Under the pieces are notes generated by a model. That model was not told where the DNA came from. It searched no databases and worked only from the letters and a program-made list of their open reading frames with translations. Position numbers and translations under genes: made by a program. This document shows positions 45,097 to 55,410 of a stretch of DNA of 64,000 bases, one piece after another (position 1 is the first letter of the stretch; every line of letters begins with the position of its first letter). The stretch comes from JAGPUQ01 sp036677085 (GTDB lineage Bacteria; Pseudomonadota; Gammaproteobacteria; Pseudomonadales; Porticoccaceae): contig JAKFFI010000077.1 in assembly GCA_036677085.1 (NCBI GenBank), positions 45,186 to 109,185 of the forward strand, written 5' to 3'.

Positions 45097-46743
45097 ATGT
45101 CTGATTCAAAAGGAAAAGTTCTGGACGCCATCGTGGTGGGCACGGGGATGGCGGGCCTGTACATGATCAAGCGCCTGAATGACCAGGGCCTGAACATCCA
45201 GGCCTTCGAGGCCGGCTCCGGCGTCGGCGGCGCCTGGTTCTGGAACCGCTACCCCGGTTGCCGTGCCGACCTGCCCATCATCGAGTACTCCTACTCGTTC
45301 TCCAAGGAACTGGAACAGGACTGGAACTGGACCGAGGTGATGGCCGGCCAGCCCGAAATCGAGCGGTACCTGAACCATGTGGCCGATCGCTTCGATCTGC
45401 GCAAGGACATCAAGTTCGAGACCAAGGTGACGGATTGCCTCTACGACGAAAAAACCAATCTCTGGACCGTCAAGACCAACACCGGCGAAACCTATACCGC
45501 CACTTATTGCATTCTGGCGACCGGCTGCCTGAACGAGCCCAACTACCCGGACTTCAAGCATGCGGATGCGTTCAAGGGCGAGGTGTACCACACCGCGCAA
45601 TGGCCGCGAAACGGAGTCGACCTGACCGGCAAGCGCGTCGCCATCGTCGGCTGCGGCTCATCCGGCGTGCAGGCCATCCCGCAGATCGCCAAGCAGGCCA
45701 AACAGCTGATCGCGTTCCAGCGCAGCCCGGTCTACACCTTCCCCGCCCGCAATGCGCCGATGAAGCCCGAGTTTCTTGCGCAGGCGAAAAAGGATTATGC
45801 GGAGATTCGCGAGCGGCAACGCAACAGCGAAATGGGCATTGCCAACTACAGCGGACCAAAGAAAGAAGCGGACCCCAGCAAGCCGGCCAAGCCGAAGCCC
45901 AGCAAGAAAATCATGGAACTCACGCCGGAGCAGCGCAAGCAGGAAATCAAGGATTTCGGCATCAACGTGCTGTCCATGTACGCGGACACCTACTTCAACC
46001 GCGAAGCCAATGAGATTGCCTGCGAGCTCTACCGCGAGTATCTGAAGGAGACCCTTGCCGATCCGCAAAAGGCCGACGCCCTGTCGCCCAAGAACTATCC
46101 CCTGCACTGCAAGCGTCCGGTGATCGATACCGAATACTACGCGGCGTTCCAGCGGGACAATGTCTCCATCGTGGATCTCCGCGCGACGCCCGTCGAGGAG
46201 GTCACTGCCAAGGGCCTGCGCACGACCCAGGCCGAATACGAATTCGACGTGCTGGTCTATGCCACCGGTTTCGACGCCATGACCGGCACCATCAAGCGGC
46301 TGAACATTCGCGGGCGCAATAACCAGCTCCTCGCCGACAAGTGGAAGGACGGGCCGCGCATGTACATGGGCCTGCAGAGCGTGGGCTTCCCCAACTTCTT
46401 TACCATTACCGGCCCCGGCAGTCCCTCGGTGGTGAGCAACGTGTTGCACTCCATCGAGCAGCATGTGGAATGGATCGATGCCTGCATCGCTTACCTGCGC
46501 AAGAACCACATCAAGACCATCGAGCCGCAACAGGCAGCCGAAGACGCCTGGGTGGAGCATGTGAACAAGGCCGCGCAGGGCTCCATGATGACGGCGCCGA
46601 CCTGTAATTCCTGGTATCTGGGCACCAATATCGAAGGCAAGCCGCGCGGCTTCATGCCCTATCTGGCAGGCACCAAGACCTACCGCCAGGAGTGTGAAGA
46701 GGTCGTGGCCAAGGGCTACGAGGGCTTTTCTCTGGCCAGCTGA
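45097..46743 (+). CDS. Type I Baeyer-Villiger monooxygenase (BVMO 3)
   Basis: 548-aa BVMO. The FAD motif is GTGMAG, then GGAWFWNRYPGCRAD. The fingerprint is FKGEVYHTAQWP, and the NADPH Rossmann motif GCGSSG. A lysine/proline-rich insertion (KKEADPSKPAKPKPSKK) lies around residue 260 and is absent from BVMO 1. YATGFDAMTGTIKRLNIRG marks the C-terminal half, close to BVMO 1. GAGAGGAAA precedes the start. A strong terminator follows 37 bp after the stop. Substrate unknown. Confidence 0.93.
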   Translation: MSDSKGKVLDAIVVGTGMAGLYMIKRLNDQGLNIQAFEAGSGVGGAWFWNRYPGCRADLPIIEYSYSFSKELEQDWNWTEVMAGQPEIERYLNHVADRFDLRKDIKFETKVTDCLYDEKTNLWTVKTNTGETYTATYCILATGCLNEPNYPDFKHADAFKGEVYHTAQWPRNGVDLTGKRVAIVGCGSSGVQAIPQIAKQAKQLIAFQRSPVYTFPARNAPMKPEFLAQAKKDYAEIRERQRNSEMGIANYSGPKKEADPSKPAKPKPSKKIMELTPEQRKQEIKDFGINVLSMYADTYFNREANEIACELYREYLKETLADPQKADALSPKNYPLHCKRPVIDTEYYAAFQRDNVSIVDLRATPVEEVTAKGLRTTQAEYEFDVLVYATGFDAMTGTIKRLNIRGRNNQLLADKWKDGPRMYMGLQSVGFPNFFTITGPGSPSVVSNVLHSIEQHVEWIDACIAYLRKNHIKTIEPQQAAEDAWVEHVNKAAQGSMMTAPTCNSWYLGTNIEGKPRGFMPYLAGTKTYRQECEEVVAKGYEGFSLAS

Positions 46744-46779
46744 CCGACCGGGCGCCTGCCCGCGCAGGCATCCTCAAAA

Positions 46780-46815
46780 GCATCGTCATCCCTTCCGGTG
46801 GCGGTGCTTTTTTTT
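46780..46815 (+). terminator. Rho-independent terminator after BVMO 3
   Basis: GCATCGTCATC pairs with GGTGGCGGTGC (with a few G-U pairs) around CCTTCC, giving an 11-bp stem, followed directly by eight T. It separates BVMO 3 from the dehydrogenase gene downstream. Confidence 0.9.
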
Positions 46816-46861
46816 GGCCTGGACACGACAGGCTTCACGATCATAAAAATGGGAGCAGCCA

Positions 46862-47752
46862 ATGAAAATCGCATTTATCGGCATCGGCAACATGGGCGGC
46901 CCCATGTGTCGCAACATCCTCAGGAACAGCGACCATGAGGTGATGGTTTTCGATCTGAGCGACGCTGCGGTAGCGCGCTGCACGGAGCTGGGCGCCACGG
47001 CCGGCGCATCGCCGCGGGCGGTGGCCGCCGACGCGGATGTCGTCATGACGTCGTTGCCGCATCCGCGCGATGTGGAACAGGTGGTTCTCGGCGCCAATGG
47101 CATTGCCGAGAGCATCAAACCCGGTGCGGTGTACTGCGATCTCAGCACCAATTCACCGCTGATGGTGCGCCGGCTCTCGGCGGCGCTGGCACAGCAGGGC
47201 GTCAGCATGCTGGATGCCCCGGTCAGCGGCGGTGTGGTCGCGGCCGACAAGGCCACGCTCGCCGTGATGGTGGGCGGCGAGCGGGCGACCTTCGACAGGC
47301 TGGAACCCGTATTTCAATGCATTGGCAATAATGTGGTGTATTGCGGCGGCACCGGTACCGGCTGTGTGGCCAAGATCGCCAACAACCTGATCGCCTTTTG
47401 CAACATGGCGGCCAGTGCCGAAGGGCTGATGCTGGGCGTCGCCGCCGGTATCGACCTGGAAGTGCTCAATCAGGTGATTCGAAACAGCAGCGGCAACAGC
47501 ATGACGTTTCGCGCGGTGGTCAAGAATGCCAAGTCCGGCGACTGGACTCCCAGCTTTTCCATCGGTCTTGCCTACAAGGACATGCATCTTGCGCTGGAGC
47601 TGGCCGATGAACTCGGCGTGCCTCTGATGCTGAGCCCCACGGTCCACAATCTGATGCGCATGGCCAAGGGGCTGGGTTACGAGCAGAACGATGCCACGGC
47701 GATACTGCGGGTATATGAAGACACGATGAAGATGCAGTTAACAGCTTGTTGA
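46862..47752 (+). CDS. NAD(P)-dependent beta-hydroxyacid dehydrogenase (3-hydroxyisobutyrate dehydrogenase family)
   Basis: 296-aa dehydrogenase. GIGNMGGPM is the Rossmann motif, DAPVSGGVVAADKATLAVMVGG the substrate loop, and K171 in GCVAKIANN the catalytic lysine. C-terminal SIGLAYKDMHLALELA is typical. Relatives oxidise 3-hydroxyisobutyrate, tartronate semialdehyde or similar acids; the substrate here is open. The last codons and the stop lie inside the left arm of a 16-bp inverted repeat, so the C-terminal QLTAC may be element-derived. Confidence 0.92.
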   Translation: MKIAFIGIGNMGGPMCRNILRNSDHEVMVFDLSDAAVARCTELGATAGASPRAVAADADVVMTSLPHPRDVEQVVLGANGIAESIKPGAVYCDLSTNSPLMVRRLSAALAQQGVSMLDAPVSGGVVAADKATLAVMVGGERATFDRLEPVFQCIGNNVVYCGGTGTGCVAKIANNLIAFCNMAASAEGLMLGVAAGIDLEVLNQVIRNSSGNSMTFRAVVKNAKSGDWTPSFSIGLAYKDMHLALELADELGVPLMLSPTVHNLMRMAKGLGYEQNDATAILRVYEDTMKMQLTAC

Positions 47753-47834
47753 AAAAACTGCTGCGGCAGCCATCTGCTTGGTTGCGCGCCGTGCGCCTCG
47801 GGCCGCCTCGCGACGTTCTTCAACAAGCTGTTAA
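47738..47834. repeat. 97-bp element with 16-bp perfect terminal inverted repeats
   Basis: TTAACAGCTTGTTGAA (47738-47753) and TTCAACAAGCTGTTAA (47819-47834) are exact inverted copies around 65 bp of GC-rich sequence with smaller hairpins (CTGC-tgcg-GCAG). The left arm contains the dehydrogenase stop codon TGA at 47750-47752. Size and structure suit a MITE or REP-like mobile hairpin. I could not find a second full copy in this window. Confidence 0.8.
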
Positions 47835-47874
47835 AGCTGTCCATCTGAAACGAACGATTCAGCAGCTTGCCGAT

Positions 47875-48252
47875 TCACGCCTCTTCCACCGGCCATACCT
47901 CGGCCAGAACGCGAAACGCACTGGCGGCAACCGGCCAGCCGGCATAGTGCGCGGCGTGGATGATCATCGCCTCCAGCTGCTCGCGGCTCACGCCCAGGTT
48001 TTTGGCGCCGGGGAAGTGGATACGCTGCTCCGCTTCCCGATTGAGCGCGACGAGAATGGTGCAGGTGAGCAGGGAGCGCAGCTCCAGCGGGATCTCCTCG
48101 CCCTGCCAGACATCCCCAAACAGATGCTCCATGGTGTACCGAGTGAATTTTTCCGGGATCGCGGCCCGGACCGATTTGGCCTGGCGCTCCTGACCTTCGG
48201 TCAGCTTCTTGAAAAACGCGATGCCTTTGTCCCGCTTTTTTTCGTCTGTCAT
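47875..48252 (-). CDS. Carboxymuconolactone decarboxylase-family protein
   Basis: 125-aa helical protein of the CMD/AhpD-like superfamily. TRYTMEHLFGDVWQGEEIPLELRSLLTCTILVAL and EQLEAMIIHAAHYAGWPVA follow the gamma-carboxymuconolactone decarboxylase pattern. The C-x-x-H redox pair of AhpD is absent, so a decarboxylase-like or unknown role fits better than peroxidase. GGAG lies eight bases before ATG 48252. It converges on the dehydrogenase gene across the inverted-repeat element. Confidence 0.88.
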   Translation of the reverse strand: MTDEKKRDKGIAFFKKLTEGQERQAKSVRAAIPEKFTRYTMEHLFGDVWQGEEIPLELRSLLTCTILVALNREAEQRIHFPGAKNLGVSREQLEAMIIHAAHYAGWPVAASAFRVLAEVWPVEEA

Positions 48253-48480
48253 GATCAGAGCTCCAGATTGTCTGTGTAGTAATTTTACGTTGACGGGTTC
48301 AAGTCCGAAGTGCAACAAGTCGATGATGATGCTCAACCGCTTGTTGATTTCCCTCCCCGCGCAGTTTTGGTCCCGGTAACATCCATTTGTCGATACCTGC
48401 TGCGAATTTCTCGATGCGCGGATCAGATGCAATGCAAGTGTCGTTGTTTACAAGTCTGACATTGAAAAAATTCACGACAT

Positions 48481-49593
48481 TCACCGGACGTCTTCCGTCT
48501 CCAGCCAGGCCAGGATGCCGCCGCGCAGGCTAAAGACGTCCTCCCGCCCCGCCGCCCGCAACTGCGCGGCGCCCCGGCGCGAGCGCACGCCAGTCTGGCA
48601 CAGCAACAGCAGCGCGCGCCCGGCAAGACGCGGATCCTCGGGCTGAAGCGCGTCGACCGGAATATTGAGCCCGCCGATGTTGAAGGCCTGATATTCCACG
48701 GCGCTGCGCACATCCACCAGCAGATGGTCGGGGCTCTGGCGCGCCGCCGCAAAGGCAGCGGGCGCCAACTCCCAGTCCGCGCCGGCGGATTCCGCGCCGG
48801 AAAGTGTTGCGCAAGCCGTCGCGGCCGGAATCCCGGCAACGCCGCTTGCGCCGCAGCAGCGACAGGCGGGATCGCGGCGCAGACGCAGGCGCCGCAGTTC
48901 CAGACCCAGGCCATCCCATAACAGCAGATGATTCTGGCTGGGCACCGGCAATCCGGTCAGATATTTCAGCGCCTCGCCGGCCTGGAGCAGACCCAGCATA
49001 CCCGGCACTATGCCAAGCACGCCGGCGCCGGCACAGTCCTGAAGCTGTTCCGGCAGTGTGGGATACAGACATTGAAAACAGGCGCCGTCCGGGGCGAACA
49101 GGGCGAGCTGGCCGGCGAAGCGATCGACACCCGCGAACAGCCAGGGGCGGCCGTGGCGGCGGCAGGCAGCATTGATGAGATAGCGCACCGCCATCTGGTC
49201 GGTGCAGTCGAGCACCAGATCGGCGTCCGCCACCAGGGCATCGACGTTGGCGGCGGACAGCGACGCGGCGACAGCCTCGATCGCGATATCGTCGTTGCGC
49301 GCACCGAGCTGCCGGGCGGCGGCGACCGCCTTGTTGGTGCCCTGATCCCCACCGGTGTAGAGCACCTGGCGGTGCAGGTTCGAGAGCGCCACGGTATCGC
49401 CGTCCACCAGCCTGAGCTGGCCCACGCCGGCACCGGCCAGATAGAGCGCCGCCGGAGCGCCCAGGCCACCCGCGCCGACGATGAGCACGCGTGCGCGGCG
49501 CAACCGCTGCTGCCCCGCCACGCCGACTTCCGGCAACTGGATCTGCCGCGCATAGCGCAGCCATTCGCGGGCGCTGAATTCGGACTCAGGCAT
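48481..49593 (-). CDS. thiF: ThiF adenylyltransferase with C-terminal rhodanese domain
   Basis: 370-aa E1-like enzyme that adenylates the ThiS C-terminus so sulfur can be loaded for thiazole synthesis. The nucleotide motif is VGAGGLGAP, with DGDTVALSNLHRQ and LDCTDQ after it. Zinc cysteine pairs are CFQC and CRCC. The last 110 residues are a rhodanese domain with active Cys in LLLLCQTGVRSR, so sulfur delivery and activation are fused. It is the last gene of the thi operon, overlapping thiDE by eight bases. Confidence 0.9.
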   Translation of the reverse strand: MPESEFSAREWLRYARQIQLPEVGVAGQQRLRRARVLIVGAGGLGAPAALYLAGAGVGQLRLVDGDTVALSNLHRQVLYTGGDQGTNKAVAAARQLGARNDDIAIEAVAASLSAANVDALVADADLVLDCTDQMAVRYLINAACRRHGRPWLFAGVDRFAGQLALFAPDGACFQCLYPTLPEQLQDCAGAGVLGIVPGMLGLLQAGEALKYLTGLPVPSQNHLLLWDGLGLELRRLRLRRDPACRCCGASGVAGIPAATACATLSGAESAGADWELAPAAFAAARQSPDHLLVDVRSAVEYQAFNIGGLNIPVDALQPEDPRLAGRALLLLCQTGVRSRRGAAQLRAAGREDVFSLRGGILAWLETEDVR

Positions 49594-51049
49594 GCTCGAG
49601 CAACTCCAGCAACTGGCGCGTGGTGGCTTCCGGATCCAGGCTCTGGGTGATGCCGGAGATCATCGCGACCCCATCGACACCCACGGCCGTCACACACGGA
49701 ACGCGCGCCGCGCTGATACCGCCGATGGCGACCAGCGGGTAAGCGCTCAGCACCCGCCGCCAGTAGCCGAGGCCGTCGAGCCCGTGGGGTATCCAGGGCA
49801 TCACCTTGGCGGTGGTCTCGTACACCGGGCCGCAGGCGATGTAGGACGGCCGCAGGGCATGGGCGCGCGCGGCCTCGTAATGGCAGTGGGTGCTGATGCC
49901 GAGTCGCAGCCCGGCCTTTCTCAGCGCCGCGATGTCGGCCGAGTCCAAGTCTTCCTGCCCCAGATGCACGCCGTAGGCACCCGCGGCCAGGGCCAGCTCC
50001 CAGTGATCGTTGATGAACAGGCGGGCGCCGTGCCCGCGCGCAAGTTCGACCGCGCGCCCGATCTCCCGGAGAAGTTCGTCTCCCGCACGCTCCTTGATCC
50101 GCAACTGGAGGGTGGACACGCCGAGTCGCAGCAGCCGCGCCACCCAGTCGGCGCTGTCCACGATGGGATAGAGCCCGAGGCGGGGACTGTTGCAGTCGGG
50201 GAATGCGGTCACTGCACTCTCATGGCCAGCACCCGGAGTGAGCGCGGGCAGGTCGGCCTGGTCGTCGGGGAAGTGGTCGATCTGTACCGGCCCCTCGACC
50301 TCGCCGCAGCCATAGCCCTGGCGCAGACCCTGATTGATCGCCATCTTGCCGATCACCACCGCATCGGCGCAGGCATGGCCGCGCGCCAGCGCGGCGGCAA
50401 TGGACGAAGCCAGGGCACAGCCGGTACCGCGACGGTTGGCCACCGCCTGACGTGGACTGTGGAGCCAGAAGCCGTGATCTTCGGCGAGGAAATAATCCCG
50501 ACTCTGCGTGCCGTCGCCGTGGCCGCCCTTGATCAGCACCGCGCCGACACCCAGGCGCCGCAAGGCGCGCGCCGCGGCCATCACATCGGCCGCGCTGCGC
50601 ATGGCAATCCCGGTGAGAGCTTCGGCTTCCGGAAGGTTGGGGGTCAGCAATGTGCAATGGGGCAGCAGGTGCTCGCGCAGCGCGGTGGCGCAGTCATCTC
50701 CCGTCAGGGGCGCGCCGCCGGAGCTGCGCAGCACCGGATCGCAGATCAGGGGCAGTCCGGTCTGCGTGCAGAATGCCGCGACGCGGGCGATCTGGGCGGC
50801 GTCGACCAGCAGCCCGGTCTTGATCACGCGCGGCTGCAATCGGCGCGCGGCGGCGAGCTGGCCGTCCAGGGCGTCGGCGGAAACGGGATTGATCGCGGCC
50901 ACTCCACCGCCATCCTGCGCGGTATTGGCGGTGATGGCGACGGCACCGTGAACACCGAGGGCAGTCAGCACACGCACATCCATCGCGATGCCCGCCATGC
51001 CGGCGGAGTCGCTGCCGGCGATGGTGAGGGCCACCGGGCGGTTCGTCAT
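49586..51049 (-). CDS. thiDE: Bifunctional ThiD-ThiE (HMP-P kinase / thiamine-phosphate synthase)
   Basis: 487-aa fusion. Residues 1 to about 260 are ThiD: LTIAGSDSAGMAGIAMD, then VLIKGGHGDG and the anion-hole RRGTGCALAS. Residues about 285-487 are ThiE: LGLYPIVDSADWVARLLRLGVSTLQLRIK, LFINDHWELALAAGAYGVHLGQEDL and the C-terminal VAIGGISAARV. It makes HMP-PP and joins it to thiazole phosphate. The ATG at 51049 overlaps the thiG stop (ATGA). In ThiD the first motif reads SDSAGMAG where SDxSGGAG is common. Confidence 0.94.
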   Translation of the reverse strand: MTNRPVALTIAGSDSAGMAGIAMDVRVLTALGVHGAVAITANTAQDGGGVAAINPVSADALDGQLAAARRLQPRVIKTGLLVDAAQIARVAAFCTQTGLPLICDPVLRSSGGAPLTGDDCATALREHLLPHCTLLTPNLPEAEALTGIAMRSAADVMAAARALRRLGVGAVLIKGGHGDGTQSRDYFLAEDHGFWLHSPRQAVANRRGTGCALASSIAAALARGHACADAVVIGKMAINQGLRQGYGCGEVEGPVQIDHFPDDQADLPALTPGAGHESAVTAFPDCNSPRLGLYPIVDSADWVARLLRLGVSTLQLRIKERAGDELLREIGRAVELARGHGARLFINDHWELALAAGAYGVHLGQEDLDSADIAALRKAGLRLGISTHCHYEAARAHALRPSYIACGPVYETTAKVMPWIPHGLDGLGYWRRVLSAYPLVAIGGISAARVPCVTAVGVDGVAMISGITQSLDPEATTRQLLELLEHA

Positions 51050-51825
51050 TTGTGGTGCCAGAACGGCGTTCCCACCACCGGCGTGCTGGGCTGCGCGAGA
51101 TCGCGCTCCGGCATGCGCCCGGCCTCGAATGCCAGACGGCCGGCGCTGACACCGTGGCGGAAGGCGCTCGCCATGGCCACCGGGTCGTGGGCCTGGGCGA
51201 TGGCGGTGTTGAGCAGCACCGCATCGAACCCCAGCTCCAGAGCCTGGGCCGCGTGGGACGGCACGCCGAGTCCGGCATCGACGATCAGCGTGATGTCGGG
51301 CAGGCGCTCGCGCAGGGTGCGCAGGCCGTAGGGGTTGAGCAGCCCGCGGGCGGTGCCGATGGGGGCGCCCCAGGGCATCAGGATGCGGCAGCCGGCGTCG
51401 ACCAGGCGCTCGCACACCACCAGATCTTCGGTGCAATAGGGGAACACCTCGAAGCCCTGCGCCACCAGTTCCCGCGCCGCCTCCACCAGCCCGAAGGGAT
51501 CGGGTTGCAGGTTGTAGTCATCGCCGATCACTTCGAGCTTGATCCAGTGGGTGCCGAACAGCTCGCGCGCCATCTGGGCGGTGGTGATGGCCTCGCGCGC
51601 CGAATGACAGCCCGCCGTATTGGGCAGCAGGCGCACATTCAGCTCGCGCAGCGCGGCCCAGAAATCGTCACCGCCACCTCCGCCCGGCAACTGTCGGCGC
51701 AGCGCGACCGTGACCACCCCGGCACCGGACGCGCGGATCGCCTCCTGCATGATGCGGGGTGAGGGATAGAGCGAGGAGCCGATCAGCAACCGGCTGTCGA
51801 GGGTCTGCTCCGCAAGCTGCCACAT
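51046..51825 (-). CDS. thiG: Thiazole synthase
   Basis: 259-aa TIM-barrel enzyme that builds the thiazole from DXP, dehydroglycine and ThiS thiocarboxylate. LLIGSSLYPSP is the start signature, VVTVALRR contains a conserved strand, and the Schiff-base lysine is in HWIKLEVIGD. LMPWGAPIGTARGLLNP is highly conserved. The ATG at 51825 follows AGG; the frame is open upstream only through thiS sequence. It lies four bases after thiS. Confidence 0.96.
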   Translation of the reverse strand: MWQLAEQTLDSRLLIGSSLYPSPRIMQEAIRASGAGVVTVALRRQLPGGGGGDDFWAALRELNVRLLPNTAGCHSAREAITTAQMARELFGTHWIKLEVIGDDYNLQPDPFGLVEAARELVAQGFEVFPYCTEDLVVCERLVDAGCRILMPWGAPIGTARGLLNPYGLRTLRERLPDITLIVDAGLGVPSHAAQALELGFDAVLLNTAIAQAHDPVAMASAFRHGVSAGRLAFEAGRMPERDLAQPSTPVVGTPFWHHK

Positions 51826-51829
51826 GGGC

Positions 51830-52042
51830 TCAACCTCCCTGCATGGGAATGACCAGTTCGATGCGATCCCCATCCGCGAGCCAGGTCTCGGCATAGGCGC
51901 TCTTGGGCACGAAGACTGCGTTGATGGCGACGGCAAAATCGCAGGCCTGCGTGAGCTGCGGCAAGTGCTCGGCGAGGGTCCGGCCCGCGTCCAGGCGTTT
52001 GCTTTCGCCGTTGCACAGCACCTCGATCTGGCCGGCACTCAT
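51830..52042 (-). CDS. thiS: Sulfur carrier protein ThiS
   Basis: 70-aa ubiquitin-like protein ending in the required GG (VIPMQGG). VLCNGESKRL, LPQLTQACDFAVAINAVFVPKSAYAETWLADGDRIELV follow the ThiS fold. The start at 52042 forms an ATGA overlap with the thiO stop. ThiF adenylates the terminal Gly and sulfur is then passed to ThiG. Confidence 0.95.
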   Translation of the reverse strand: MSAGQIEVLCNGESKRLDAGRTLAEHLPQLTQACDFAVAINAVFVPKSAYAETWLADGDRIELVIPMQGG

Positions 52043-53109
52043 GCCAACTGCTCCGCTGCAAAGAGTTCCGGGCACGCCGTGGCGGGTTCACGCAACCAGG
52101 CCTCCACCGTCTCGGCCAGCGCCGGCGCCAACAGAAAGCCGTGGCGGAACAGCCCGTTGATGCGGACCAGCCCCGGCGCCGTGAACACGCGCGGCAGGTT
52201 GTCGTCGAACGCCGGACGGCAGTTGGCGCGGGCCTCGATCACGCGCGCTTCCGCAAAGCCATCGTGCAGGCTGTAGACGGCGGACAGCAGCTCCAGGCTG
52301 GAGCGCACCGTGATCGGCCCGGCGTCGTCGCTCTCGATCTGGGTGGCCCCGATCACGAAGCCGTGGTCGCGGCGCGGCACCAGATAGAGCCGATAGCGCG
52401 GGTGCATGAGCCGCACCACATGGCGCAGCTTCACCGCTGGCGCGTGCAGCCAGATCACCTCGCCGCGCACCCCGCGCAGCCGTGGCAGGTCGGCGCGCGC
52501 GCCCAGACCGCGGCAGTCGAAGGCCCAGTCGCAGGGGTGGCGGGTGCCGCCGCTGACCAGATAACCCGGGCCGACCTCTTCCACTGCGGCGCCCTGGTGC
52601 CATTTGACGCCGCCGGCGCGCAGCCCCGTCGCCAGCGCGGCCATGACTTCGAGCGGATTCAGCCAGGCTTCGCCCGGCAGATGCAGCCCTTCCGCAAAGC
52701 GGCCGGCGAGTTCCGGCTCCAGCGCGCCCAGCGCAGCGGCGTCCAGCGCCCCCCAGTGTTGCGGACCCGGCAGCTTGGCCGCGAGCGTCCCGGCAAAGCG
52801 CCGGTAATCGGCGCGGTCGCCGGCGTGGGCGACCACCAGGGTGCCGCGGTCGTGCAGGTCGAAATCGGCGCCCAGCTCGGCCGCGAGCACGGGCCAGAGC
52901 GCCAGCGAACGCAGTCCCAGGCGGTGCACGAGTTCCTCGGCCGATTCCACCTCGGCCCAGGGCGCCAGCATGCCGGCGGCGGTATAGGCCGCCGCGCTAT
53001 CGGTTCCCTCGGGATCGCGCTCGAACAGGCTCACCCGCCAGCCCGCGCGCAGCAGGCGCCAAGCCATGAGCCGGCCCACCAAGCCCGCGCCGGCGATTGC
53101 CGCATGCAT
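52039..53109 (-). CDS. thiO: Glycine oxidase
   Basis: 356-aa FAD oxidase that makes dehydroglycine for ThiG, the oxygen-using alternative to ThiH. GAGLVGRLMAWRL is the dinucleotide motif, YTAAGMLAPWAE the flavin loop, and FRHGFLLAP near the C-terminus the conserved end. It starts one base after the thiC stop and overlaps thiS by four. ThiO in place of ThiH indicates an aerobic lifestyle. Confidence 0.94.
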   Translation of the reverse strand: MHAAIAGAGLVGRLMAWRLLRAGWRVSLFERDPEGTDSAAAYTAAGMLAPWAEVESAEELVHRLGLRSLALWPVLAAELGADFDLHDRGTLVVAHAGDRADYRRFAGTLAAKLPGPQHWGALDAAALGALEPELAGRFAEGLHLPGEAWLNPLEVMAALATGLRAGGVKWHQGAAVEEVGPGYLVSGGTRHPCDWAFDCRGLGARADLPRLRGVRGEVIWLHAPAVKLRHVVRLMHPRYRLYLVPRRDHGFVIGATQIESDDAGPITVRSSLELLSAVYSLHDGFAEARVIEARANCRPAFDDNLPRVFTAPGLVRINGLFRHGFLLAPALAETVEAWLREPATACPELFAAEQLA

Positions 53110-53110
53110 G

Positions 53111-54922
<1,812 letters not shown>

Positions 54923-54978
54923 GATGGTCTCCTCGCGTGGGATGGGTGACCAGCGTGGAGTACGGAAGGCAGGCGTTC

Positions 54979-55064
54979 ACTCTTCCCTACGCCGATGCGA
55001 GTCGGATCAGGTTCCACGGGTCTGCCGGTTCGGCATCTCAGCCCCGAAGGGGCGCCCCGAGAGT
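54979..55064 (-). promoter_or_regulatory. TPP riboswitch (THI element)
   Basis: On the minus strand the leader reads GGGGCGCCCCTTCGGGGC, then the conserved CTGAGATGCCGAACCGGCAG, ACCCGTGGAACCTGATC and CGGCGTAGGGAA. P1 is closed by ACTCT (55064-55060) with AGAGT (54983-54979). Both thiamine-pyrophosphate binding half-sites are intact. It should shut down the thi operon when TPP is plentiful; whether at transcription or translation is not clear, as no intrinsic terminator is obvious before thiC. Confidence 0.97.
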
Positions 55065-55073
55065 TGCGCGTTG

Positions 55074-55101
55074 ATTATAGGCCTGAAGGCACGCTGCGCA
55101 A
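55074..55101 (-). promoter_or_regulatory. Sigma-70 promoter of the thi operon
   Basis: A perfect TATAAT (55079-55074, minus strand) ends about ten bases before the riboswitch, and TTGCGC (55101-55096) stands 16 bp upstream as a weak -35. Transcription would begin just before P1 of the riboswitch. Confidence 0.75.
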
Positions 55102-55386
55102 GGACGGATTGACAGGCCGCGGCTCAGGCCAGCGCGGAAATACGCATCGTCAGCGCATGGATTTGCTTCAGGCGCCCCGGATTCGCCAGTGTCGATTCAA
55201 GATCCTCCAAACTCGCGCGCCAGGTCGGTGCTCATCCATTCAGCGCGCAGACTACGCACGCCGGCAAATCCCGACCAGCCATGTCCGCCAGGGGCGCCCA
55301 AAGCCGGTCGATGTGCGTGCTAAGCTGCGCACAACCGCGCAGCGACGCCACACACCCAACATATCGCCCACTTCGTATCCGGCACG
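55102..55386. other. Intergenic region between thi promoter and channel gene
   Basis: About 285 bp with no recognised gene. It lies between divergent units (thi operon leftward, channel gene rightward). No operator or RNA element was recognised beyond the thi promoter and riboswitch. Confidence 0.45.
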
Positions 55387-55410
55387 ATGGAAACTGATGT
55401 TCCCGCTCTT

